A stretch of DNA of 41,227 nt. Origin: Thaumasiovibrio sp043421945. Its GTDB lineage: Bacteria; Pseudomonadota; Gammaproteobacteria; Enterobacterales; Vibrionaceae. The position numbers and the translations under genes are program-made. The number at the start of each line of letters is the position of its first letter. Position 1 is the first letter of the stretch. The notes below the pieces were generated by a model, which searched no databases, had not been told where the DNA came from, and was given only the letters and a program-made list of their open reading frames with translations. Shown here piece by piece: positions 1 to 7,465 of this stretch. The stretch is from the NCBI GenBank assembly GCA_043421945.1, contig JBHOGO010000038.1, forward strand, positions 1 to 41,227, in the 5' to 3' direction.

Positions 1-38
1 AATATCGCGATCGCGGCCTACGGCCGCTCATAAAAGAG

Positions 39-62
39 AACCCCACTTCGAAAAGTGGGGTT
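39..62 (-). terminator. Hairpin downstream of the YgjV-like gene
   Basis: A perfect 10-bp stem (39-48 with 53-62) closes a CGAA tetraloop. On the minus strand it is followed by a pyrimidine-rich stretch containing TTTT, so it could terminate the leftward gene that ends at 155. The T-run is weak, so this is a moderate call. Confidence 0.5.
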
Positions 63-75
63 CGTCAGCAATCTG

Positions 76-97
76 AGCCGCATGAGCGGCTTTTTTT
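76..97 (+). terminator. Rho-independent terminator of an upstream rightward gene
   Basis: A GC-rich 6-bp stem (76-81 with 86-91) with loop ATGA is followed directly by a T-run to position 97. The orientation fits termination of a plus-strand gene that lies to the left of the window. Confidence 0.65.
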
Positions 98-154
98 ACG
101 TGAACTGCATGTTGCTGAACGATTGAGTCGTTTGATTCTCGTTCAGCTTAGCGA

Positions 155-697
155 TTACGCTGATGCAGTTTCTTGCTCTTGTTGACTTGGGGCGATGAGC
201 TTGTAGCTCATGATGCCAATAACAAGTGCTTTGATGATCATCATTTGCGGGTTACCAAAGTAAGCCGCCATACCCACAAAGCCTGAGATAAGCATTAGAA
301 CACGGTATTTACGTAGTGACGTCATCGCTAGTGCAGCAACGATAATACCAAGATCCATGAACTGTAATGCCGTATCGAGTGTCGGCTCAGCGATGAATGC
401 AGAAACAGCGACATAAACGATATAGAGAATTGCAGCAGCCATCGTTGCCGCAAGCACGTTAAGTAATACTTTACCTGCAGAGGTGAAGTCTTTGGCATAA
501 CGATAAATATTGATAGCAGCAACAGAAACGTTGAGAATCAGCTTTGGCCACCAGCCCATCAAAATAGACCATATGATGTCGTTACCTGCTGAACCAAAAG
601 CGGCATAGCGAGTGAACTTCATGCTATTGAAAATAGTAATGGAGATGTAGAAGATGACTGATGTCCATCCAAGTATTTCTGTAATTAATTCTAGCAA
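155..697 (-). CDS. YgjV-like inner-membrane protein
   Basis: A 180-residue, strongly hydrophobic protein with about five to six predicted membrane segments (roughly residues 5-25, 40-62, 75-100, 112-128, 130-150 and 153-168). Its size and layout resemble the bacterial inner-membrane protein family YgjV (Imp-YgjV), whose function is not established. The start used is a TTG at 697. The next in-frame ATG lies at about residue 26 and would remove most of the first membrane segment, so the TTG is preferred. A short Gln/Glu-rich tail ends the protein. It stands alone on the minus strand with a hairpin downstream. Family assignment is by overall pattern only. Confidence 0.65.
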   Translation of the reverse strand: MLELITEILGWTSVIFYISITIFNSMKFTRYAAFGSAGNDIIWSILMGWWPKLILNVSVAAINIYRYAKDFTSAGKVLLNVLAATMAAAILYIVYVAVSAFIAEPTLDTALQFMDLGIIVAALAMTSLRKYRVLMLISGFVGMAAYFGNPQMMIIKALVIGIMSYKLIAPSQQEQETASA

Positions 698-1272
698 AAC
701 GTGATCTCATCTTTGTTGTGTTTATTTGTCGTTAATGTCTAGATAAAGGTTTTTTATGTTGCAAAATTTTAACAATCTAGCGTTAACTTTTCGTTTTGTG
801 CCGTTAGGCTAGGTGATAATATCGTACTAGCGAGGAATTACAACGCTCTCATTGAAGATAAACGTGGATAGTTAGGGGTGTTTGCAAAAAAAGGTGAATA
901 AATTCAGTGTTTTTGGTGGGTGTAAAAAGTGGTAAATAATTGCTTGAGTAAGTAAATTAACGGCTATAGACAAGCAATGCTTACCATCGTAAGCCTCTTT
1001 ATTAGGGAGCTGAAAACGAGAGTAAGAGGAAAAGTAGGCTAGGGTTAGTGAAAAGAAAAGGTGCTTATCGCTCAATATTGCTGAGTGAATATTGAGCGAT
1101 TATTGGGGCTAATGTTAAGAGAACCTGCCAGCGTTATATTTCAAGTGCCTATACCAACAGCTTAACCAGCAGCCTATACCAACAAGCTATGCCAACAGCT
1201 TATTTTATGAAGCTCACTCTCTGAGCTTCGAAATCCATTAGACTGGCAGGCTTAGCACGTAACAATGATGGG
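698..1272. other. Intergenic region with hairpins and a degenerate repeat
   Basis: No convincing gene is seen. The stretch holds an 11-bp perfect inverted repeat (1069-1079 with 1088-1098), a degenerate tandem repeat of the motif TATACCAACAGCTTA (about 1150-1201), an 8-bp hairpin at 1209-1229, and an 8-bp inverted pair at 1124-1131 and 1243-1250 that encloses the repeats. The hairpin at 1209-1229 lies just beyond the end of the outer-membrane protein gene and may weakly terminate it. Confidence 0.5.
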
Positions 1273-2100
1273 TTATAAACTCCACAGAATTTGTAGGCCT
1301 GTAGAGATCCCTTTTGTTTCCGCTTCGGGTAGTGTGGCAAACTGCCTCTTACCTTCATCATTATGACGCCAGAAAACAGGCCCTTCCTCAAAGCGTTTTT
1401 CATAGTTTGCCATTAAGAACCAACCGAGATGAATACCTTCCATCACTTGGTAATTGATACCGGCATCGATGCTTGCTCTAAAACCGAATGGATTAAAGGT
1501 TACACCATCAATGGCAGTGTTTGCTGCTTGGCTCCAGATCGGTACACCACCAACGGCTTTAAAGTAAAAGTGCCAACGGCTATCTGAAAAAAGCGTCCCT
1601 TTATCGTAGGAGAGCCCAGCATTGATGAATACATCACTTGAACTTTCTTCCCAGGTACCATAAAAAATGGCACTTTCATTCTGGTTTTGATAGCGCTTAT
1701 AGGTCTGATAAGTCATTGATGGACCTGCGACAACGCGAAGTTGTGGGGTCACTTTGTAGTGTATTAATACATTGGTTGCTGTCTTAATGTACTCAAATTT
1801 GTTTTCTTGGATAACGCCTTGACCATCATACCATTTCTCATCGGTACTACCCGGTGAGAATGTGGCTAATGCATCAATCGAAAAGTCGAACCTATCGTTG
1901 ACTCGAGTTAAGCTACCTGAGTTGATCACCGGGCTGACCGCTGTTGCTTTAGACGAAGTACTGCCGTAGCGCTCTTGGTAAGAGACGGATTCCATCCCTA
2001 CCGTAAAGTAGGAGTAGCCATATTTGCTGTTGAGTTGGGGTGAATCTTCAGCCAATGCGAAAGAAGAAAATAACATCAGTATTGAAACCAATTTTCTCAT
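1273..2100 (-). CDS. Putative outer-membrane beta-barrel protein
   Basis: A 275-residue protein with a short cleavable signal peptide (about residues 1-17, ending LALA-like before EDS). The rest alternates polar and aromatic residues in short strands, as in small outer-membrane beta-barrels: for example segments near residues 28-40, 70-82, 105-120, 122-136, 155-168, 175-190, 208-222, 226-238 and 264-275. It ends in Leu rather than the common Phe. No specific family is recognised. It lies 136 bp downstream of the large lipoprotein gene on the same strand, with a terminator-like hairpin between them, so the two may be partly co-transcribed. The function is unknown. Confidence 0.6.
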   Translation of the reverse strand: MRKLVSILMLFSSFALAEDSPQLNSKYGYSYFTVGMESVSYQERYGSTSSKATAVSPVINSGSLTRVNDRFDFSIDALATFSPGSTDEKWYDGQGVIQENKFEYIKTATNVLIHYKVTPQLRVVAGPSMTYQTYKRYQNQNESAIFYGTWEESSSDVFINAGLSYDKGTLFSDSRWHFYFKAVGGVPIWSQAANTAIDGVTFNPFGFRASIDAGINYQVMEGIHLGWFLMANYEKRFEEGPVFWRHNDEGKRQFATLPEAETKGISTGLQILWSL

Positions 2101-2139
2101 TTGTCTGTATACCTAATTAATCTATTGCTTATATAACAG

Positions 2140-2174
2140 CGCTATTCAACACCTTCTAGGCATGTTGAATAGCG
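2140..2174. other. 12-bp inverted repeat in the leader of the OMP gene
   Basis: Perfect complementary arms at 2140-2151 and 2163-2174 surround an 11-nt loop. It lies 40 bp upstream of the ATG at 2100, where it could be part of the 5' untranslated RNA or an operator. No T-run follows on either strand, so it is not a classical terminator. Confidence 0.45.
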
Positions 2175-2186
2175 TTAAGACGAAAA

Positions 2187-2213
2187 AGATAGCGGCTACC
2201 TTTGGATAGCCGC
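2187..2213 (-). terminator. Terminator of the large lipoprotein gene
   Basis: A 7-bp GC-rich stem (2192-2198 with 2207-2213) is followed on the minus strand by a short T-rich tract (the run of A at about 2183-2188 on the plus strand). It lies 24 bp past the stop codon of the lipoprotein gene. Confidence 0.55.
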
Positions 2214-2236
2214 CATCACGTTGGTGAAGGTGAAAA

Positions 2237-5200
2237 TTAGTGGATAGGTGTCATGGTGCTGTAGCTTGTATGACTACCAGTTTCTGGACGTTTTGCTCGG
2301 TATAAAGCATCATCAGAAAGAGGAGTGTAACGCCAAGTGACATAGTATTTTTCACTGTCTATGCAGTCGTCCCATGCGACATTAGGCTCTTCAGCATCGC
2401 AGAATTTATAGGTGTTATTGAGCTGCGCGACGGTGCAGGTGTGCCCACTTTCGACAAGGCACGGAAGATCTTTTGGCATCTGTTCCCATGGATAAAACTC
2501 GCCATCATACGTCACCCCAATTTCTCTATAAGAGACATTGAAAATCTCACCATCGGAGAGATGCTCTTCTTCCCAGTCTGTATCAATGAAGTTCAGTGAG
2601 GTATTTAGCGTGGATTCAACCAGTGTTCTCGCTTCTTCTTGGTTAGTAACAAACTGTGCCTCATAGATACAGTGACTCTCTCCAAATTCGTCACAGGTAT
2701 CAATGATACCAGCATCACCACCAGGCTCTATATAGCGAACGGTGCCATGGCTGCCGCTATTGTTATCGCTCCATACGGTGAAAGACTCATCAGCTTCACC
2801 GCTATCACCAGCAGCCCAAAATTGATAGAGCTGATTACCATCTACTTGGTAAGGAGTAAAAATAGACTCAAGCTCATAACCCTCACCCCAACGGCCTTCA
2901 CCATCTGACATGGAGTACCAGTAATCCACTTCGCTAATGGTGCCATCTTGATTTTTGTAAAGGTGAATATAACCACCTTCATTAGCAGATGAATCGATAT
3001 CAACGACAAAAATACCGGTTTCATCGATCTCGAGGCTTGCTTGAGGCGTGATAGTAAAGTTACGGTCGACATAGGTGTTGATGATAAACTCTTCTGAACC
3101 CGCACCCGTTATGCGAGGTTCAGCAACAATAGTGACCGCTTCACCTGGGAGAATATTTGCGTTTGTCTCGTCATCTGAAATAATGACACAGCTGTCTACA
3201 CCGAGAACATTCAATGGGTCATTCGCTGGGAATAACATCGCGATTTTCCCTTCACGCGCGAGTGTTTGCATTCCGCCTTCAAACTTTGCGTTTAAATAAT
3301 GGATATCGTAGATCGCATTTGTGGTCCAGCTATACGTATCATAGTCTAGCCATGAATCGCCATCCTTTGCATAACCTAGGTTTTCACAAGTACTTGTGAA
3401 GGCGAGCGTACTAAACGAAAGCATGGAGCCAATATCACGTTCCGTTTCAGTCAGCGCGAAAATTTGCGTGGTTTGAGCATTTACAACGGCAAAAGAGTGA
3501 AGGCCGAAAGCGGACTGGTTCCAGTAATCATCTGCAGACTCTTGTCCGACATAGAAGGTCACTGGTGAGTTAGCACTTGCTGATTTTGCTGCTGCACGAG
3601 TCAAAGTGACCTGCTCTGTAGCGGCACTAAGGTGAATACGCGGCATACGTGTCTCGGTGCTGCTATCTTCAATCAGGCTTAACTTGATAGGAGCGTTTCC
3701 ATCTAATGTCATGATGACATCGTCTTGCCCTGATATATCCCATTGCCCCACCGGCTCGTTATCGAAATCAATCTCCGATGGACAAGACGCTGAACCACTA
3801 TTTGCTTCGAGCACTTGGAAGTCACTCGTCAGTTTGATTGCCCAGCATTCAGCCGATAATGTTCCATCAACTGGCTCGGTCGTGAAGCGATAGAGGTGTT
3901 TATCAACGAGTAAATCAGGGAGCGGATTGTCTGTCACGGGTGCCTCTACAATCGTCAGATCAATGATTGCGTTTACGCTACTCTCGCCGTCAGTTGCCGT
4001 AATGGTTAAGTCCCAGTTGCCACTTACGTTAGGTGTGCCAGAGACCGTCAGCGTGGTGCCATCCGTTTGATACTGCAGTCCGGTGCCGTTATCGCTAAAG
4101 GTATAGCTTAACTCATCACCATCTTCGTCACTGAATAGGTCGGTAAAATCAAATGTTTGTTCCTCAACCATTGCGCCGTTTGTCAGCGGTAAGTTATCAA
4201 ACTCGGCCTGAAGGGCCGCAAGGCGCTCGACATCAACTTCTGGTGCAGTGCTAAATGCTATTACATCAAAATCAATTAAGGTTGAAACGGTACCGATGAC
4301 ATCACCGTTAGAGTTTTCATCATCAGCAACAAACTCGATATAGTAAGTACCAGCAGTTACGGGAACGGATTCGATGCTCGTTAATGATAAAACGCTGTGT
4401 GTAACTTCTGCTTTAATACCTTTATCAGACAGTGCTTTTAGGCTATCTGCTGAAATTGAAACTTGTGGATTGGTATCTTGGTCTTCGTCAGTAAACAAGC
4501 CATCAAGAGTTTGTTTACCGAAAAATGCAAAGCGAGAGCCTGCTTCTAATTCAGCCTCTTTAATTTCGTTATGGATAGCTGTGAGTCTGTTGGCGTCAGC
4601 AACGGCTTGATGATTGACGATTGGTTCTTCTACGATGATATCGTCACCAGAACCTGTGACGGGCACATAAGGCTTATAGTTAGGATCGGTTAGCTCTTGA
4701 TCAGATGCGCTCTCGACAACCTTGACGACCTCTTCAAGAATCTGGCTTGTGACCTCTTCAATCGCCGCACTATCCGATTGGTTATGCGTTTCGGTCAGGA
4801 TCTGCGCGACTTTGTGCAGCTTTGTTGCCAATTGTATTTCTGCATCGCTGCCCGTATCACTCTCTTTTGAGGCGATATAGTCATCATAGAGGTCAATATT
4901 GAGATCTTCGTCGTCGCCTTTTAGATCTTCTAGCATGCTCTGAACATTGTTTTCTGCGGTAGCCAGATCATGCCCTTTATTCATCTCAACAACGATAAGG
5001 TCGGTTAATGGTGTAACGACTGCCGTACCTGCTGGCGCACGGAAGACAACCTCTTTTGCCATTGCTTGATACGGTTGGTCCATATCGATGGTATAGATAC
5101 CCGGTTCAACATTGAACGCGGAATTATCTTCAAAAGGTTGCAGTACTTTGACTACGATAGGGGATTGACGGATGGTCTCTTCCACGGATTTATCGACTTT

Positions 5201-5449
5201 AATATCAATCATACCCATGTTATTTGTTAAAGCAGGGTTACCATCTTTATCAGTAATCACTTCCCCGGCATCACAAATACCGTTTTGATTCGTATCTGAA
5301 CAAATGAGAGCGTTTTTAAGGTAGCCGTCAATGGTGGTAATAATCACACCACCCACAGCATCGACTGACCCACCACTTTCACTGTTACAACCGGCGATAC
5401 TTAATATACTGGCAACAGATGCCGCCATAACGGTGTATTTAAAGTACAT
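2237..5449 (-). CDS. Large surface lipoprotein with cadherin/Ig-like domain
   Basis: A 1,070-residue protein when started at the ATG at 5449, which has an AAAGGA ribosome site just upstream. A longer in-frame reading from 5494 adds 15 residues before the signal peptide and is less likely. The N-terminus is a lipoprotein signal with lipobox LSIAGC (Cys21). Residues about 38-60 carry an Asp/Asn-rich, EF-hand-like loop (DTNQNGICDAGE). Residues about 430-500 look like a dystroglycan-type cadherin/Ig domain (DEDGDELSYTF, then SGTPNVSGNWDLTI). The remainder is acidic, beta-rich and contains several Cys pairs. It is probably exposed on the outer membrane as a binding or structural protein. The function is unknown and no enzyme motif was seen. 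Confidence 0.7.
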   Translation of the reverse strand: MYFKYTVMAASVASILSIAGCNSESGGSVDAVGGVIITTIDGYLKNALICSDTNQNGICDAGEVITDKDGNPALTNNMGMIDIKVDKSVEETIRQSPIVVKVLQPFEDNSAFNVEPGIYTIDMDQPYQAMAKEVVFRAPAGTAVVTPLTDLIVVEMNKGHDLATAENNVQSMLEDLKGDDEDLNIDLYDDYIASKESDTGSDAEIQLATKLHKVAQILTETHNQSDSAAIEEVTSQILEEVVKVVESASDQELTDPNYKPYVPVTGSGDDIIVEEPIVNHQAVADANRLTAIHNEIKEAELEAGSRFAFFGKQTLDGLFTDEDQDTNPQVSISADSLKALSDKGIKAEVTHSVLSLTSIESVPVTAGTYYIEFVADDENSNGDVIGTVSTLIDFDVIAFSTAPEVDVERLAALQAEFDNLPLTNGAMVEEQTFDFTDLFSDEDGDELSYTFSDNGTGLQYQTDGTTLTVSGTPNVSGNWDLTITATDGESSVNAIIDLTIVEAPVTDNPLPDLLVDKHLYRFTTEPVDGTLSAECWAIKLTSDFQVLEANSGSASCPSEIDFDNEPVGQWDISGQDDVIMTLDGNAPIKLSLIEDSSTETRMPRIHLSAATEQVTLTRAAAKSASANSPVTFYVGQESADDYWNQSAFGLHSFAVVNAQTTQIFALTETERDIGSMLSFSTLAFTSTCENLGYAKDGDSWLDYDTYSWTTNAIYDIHYLNAKFEGGMQTLAREGKIAMLFPANDPLNVLGVDSCVIISDDETNANILPGEAVTIVAEPRITGAGSEEFIINTYVDRNFTITPQASLEIDETGIFVVDIDSSANEGGYIHLYKNQDGTISEVDYWYSMSDGEGRWGEGYELESIFTPYQVDGNQLYQFWAAGDSGEADESFTVWSDNNSGSHGTVRYIEPGGDAGIIDTCDEFGESHCIYEAQFVTNQEEARTLVESTLNTSLNFIDTDWEEEHLSDGEIFNVSYREIGVTYDGEFYPWEQMPKDLPCLVESGHTCTVAQLNNTYKFCDAEEPNVAWDDCIDSEKYYVTWRYTPLSDDALYRAKRPETGSHTSYSTMTPIH

Positions 5450-5556
5450 GCTAAATCCTTTTATCGAGCAAGGTATACGTGCGAAGATGCACAATATTTT
5501 GGTGACGACTATCTAACCTCTCATTTAATATTGAATCAATGTCACATTAAAATCCG

Positions 5557-5572
5557 CGTGACACATATCACG
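5557..5572. promoter_or_regulatory. Candidate CRP-binding site
   Basis: The palindrome CGTGA-N6-TCACG differs from the CRP consensus TGTGA-N6-TCACA by one base in each half. It lies 108 bp upstream of the lipoprotein ATG (5449), a usual distance for CRP activation. This is a motif match only. Confidence 0.4.
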
Positions 5573-5754
5573 TTGTTAACAATCTTGTTATTTATCAGAT
5601 AGCTAGTGGCTATTCTTTATTCTCGAATTATATTAATTTCAAATGCTTCATTCTTCTCTTCACGAGTGATTGATGGTTACACCACAATGTGTAGAATAAG
5701 GTTTGTATTTTGTAGTGTGAATGTTCTTTTATTGTGTGGGTGTTAGGTTTTTAA

Positions 5755-5949
5755 ATGGTTAAAGATGATAGTCAAAAAAGAAAGACGGTCATTAAGTATG
5801 TTCTGCCTGTGCCAAATAGCGAAGGCGGTGAACAGCTTACTGGCAATAATGTCGTCGATTTTTGTGCTGCACGACAACAAAAAGAAGATAAGAAAAGGCG
5901 AAGAACGGTGATAGATTCTATTCGTCCTTCGAAAGGGAAGCATCAGTAG
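5755..5949 (+). CDS. Small basic hypothetical protein
   Basis: A possible 64-residue protein, very rich in Lys and Arg, with a highly basic segment KKRRR near residues 46-50. No family is recognised. The upstream sequence has only a weak purine stretch and no clear ribosome site, so the gene status is uncertain. It is divergent from the large lipoprotein gene and has an isolated context. Composition and length would suit a nucleic-acid-binding peptide, but that is speculation. Confidence 0.35.
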   Translation: MVKDDSQKRKTVIKYVLPVPNSEGGEQLTGNNVVDFCAARQQKEDKKRRRTVIDSIRPSKGKHQ

Positions 5950-6234
5950 TTTAAACATTGGCGATAAAGCGAGCGAAGATAAAGAGTGAATAATGCTCGG
6001 TGAAGTGATGTCGTAAAAAATAGGAATTTTTCCTAAGCGTCTCATTAGCAAAGGTGTAAACTGGGGCTAGACAAAGAGCTTGAAGAACGAAAACTGAGTG
6101 AATAAGTTGGTGCTGTGTGACCCGTTACCCTTCACCATCGTATTTGCATTGACTGTTACCACAAGGTGTCCAGTCGTATCGGTATTATTCAATAACTCAA
6201 AGATAAAATCCCAGCTAGAGCAGGAGAATCACTA

Positions 6235-6606
6235 GTGACTCATCAAACTAAAACAATGGAAGTCCCTGTCGCGATCGCCGATAGAGTACAAGCTTTGATT
6301 GAAGGCTTCGAGGCAAAAGAGAAATTTAAGGCTGAACGCACTGTTGTTGTGAATAACTTGCTATCGATGGATAGTCTTAGCTGTGAAATGGCGGTATATA
6401 GCCTACCTCAAGATGAGTTGCTCGATACCCTTAGGTTCGCCTATGAAATCTCTGGTACTAACAGCAAATTTACGACCAAGTTGCTAGCGCAGTCGCGTGA
6501 GAACCCTAAAAAAGCGTTGTCTGACGCACAGAGAGCTTCAGCGAAAGGGGTTTTGTTTAACTTACTAAATGATCCCGCTGTTATTTCAGCAATGAAAGAG
6601 ATGTAA
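6235..6606 (+). CDS. Conserved-looking hypothetical protein, GTG start
   Basis: A 123-residue soluble, mostly helical protein with no signal peptide or membrane segment. The start is a GTG at 6235 because an AGGAG ribosome site sits 8 nt upstream. The next ATG is at residue 8. Mid-protein text such as LPQDELLDTLRFAYEISG and a C-terminal run of Ala/Lys helices suggest an all-alpha fold. No known domain is recognised and no catalytic motif was seen. It is followed by a strong hairpin (6618-6652), so it is probably monocistronic. The ribosome site and codon use make it a credible gene. Confidence 0.65.
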   Translation: MTHQTKTMEVPVAIADRVQALIEGFEAKEKFKAERTVVVNNLLSMDSLSCEMAVYSLPQDELLDTLRFAYEISGTNSKFTTKLLAQSRENPKKALSDAQRASAKGVLFNLLNDPAVISAMKEM

Positions 6607-6617
6607 CTGTTTTTAAG

Positions 6618-6652
6618 CTTTGCTGGCCCCCTGCCTTAGGGCGCCAGCAAAG
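6618..6652. terminator. Hairpin between convergent genes
   Basis: Ten-base arms (6618-6627 with 6643-6652) are perfectly complementary, with further C/G pairing inside the loop. It sits between the stop of the 123-residue gene (6606) and the stop of the convergent PEP-mutase-family gene (6665), so it may serve both. Neither side has a long T-run. Confidence 0.5.
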
Positions 6653-6664
6653 TGATTAGGTGTA

Positions 6665-7423
6665 TTAAAAAAGTGGTGAAAATGATTGGGTAGACATCAC
6701 TTCCAATAGACTCTTTTCTAGCGATTTATAGATTTTACTGTAAGCATAATTTCCCATACTGATTCGCTTTACGCCTAGTTCAGAAAGCGTCCTGAAGTCA
6801 GGCAAGGCCTGAGTACACATAACGTTGAGGGGTAATGTTGTGGAATCGACCAAGGCTTGAATTTCTTCCGTCTTTTCTAAGAACGGAACAAAAATGCCAT
6901 CCGCACCTGCATTTTCATATAGCGATATACGATGCTTTGTTTCTTCAAAAGCGCTATCGGTTTTTAGCAAATAAGCATCTGTTCTTAAGTTTATAAATAT
7001 GGAATGACCTGACTCATTCAAGAGTGCTTTTAAACCTAAAATCGTATCCTTCATTATGTATGGGTCTTTTAAAGTTCGTTGCCCATTGATGATCACGCTA
7101 TCTTCGATATTAATACCAACGACGCCAATGTTAGTTAGCGCCTTGATATTTTCATAAATTTCAGATGTTGTGCTGCCATAACCAGCTTCAATATCGACAG
7201 TTAATGGAATGGTGGTATGGCTCTTGATCTTAGCAACGAGATCACGTAACTCAGAAAAGGGCATCTCCATCCCATCAGAATACCCAAGCATATGAGAGAT
7301 AGCGGCACTGGAAGTACCGATACTCTTGTAGCCAGCCTGCTCCGCTATAACAGCACTCGAGACATCCCAAACATTGCATATTAAAACTGGCTCGGCTTGG
7401 CAGTGTAAACTTCTGAAATCCAT
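6665..7423 (-). CDS. PEP mutase / isocitrate lyase family enzyme
   Basis: A 252-residue TIM-barrel protein of the isocitrate lyase/phosphoenolpyruvate phosphonomutase superfamily. Visible signatures are the early segment CNVWDVSSAVIAEQAG, SIGTSSAA, the metal-binding strand VDIEAGYG and the following NIEDS. Family members form or cleave C-C or P-C bonds alpha to a carboxylate using Mg2+. The substrate here cannot be told. The start at 7423 has an AAGGA site 8 nt upstream. It begins 42 bp after the stop of the MBL-DUF1566 gene on the same strand, so the two may form an operon. No phosphonate-pathway partner gene is nearby. Confidence 0.8.
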   Translation of the reverse strand: MDFRSLHCQAEPVLICNVWDVSSAVIAEQAGYKSIGTSSAAISHMLGYSDGMEMPFSELRDLVAKIKSHTTIPLTVDIEAGYGSTTSEIYENIKALTNIGVVGINIEDSVIINGQRTLKDPYIMKDTILGLKALLNESGHSIFINLRTDAYLLKTDSAFEETKHRISLYENAGADGIFVPFLEKTEEIQALVDSTTLPLNVMCTQALPDFRTLSELGVKRISMGNYAYSKIYKSLEKSLLEVMSTQSFSPLF

Positions 7424-7465
7424 GTCAATAATCCTTATGAGCGATTTAAGGTAAAGTTAACATAA

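Noticed and set aside
872..1075. A 67-codon minus-strand ORF in the intergenic region
   Set aside because: No ribosome site, low-complexity Phe/Ser/Leu text typical of AT-rich DNA, and no recognisable pattern.
5450..5494. Longer N-terminus of the large lipoprotein
   Set aside because: It would put 15 residues before a perfect lipoprotein signal and remove the AAAGGA ribosome site from its normal place.
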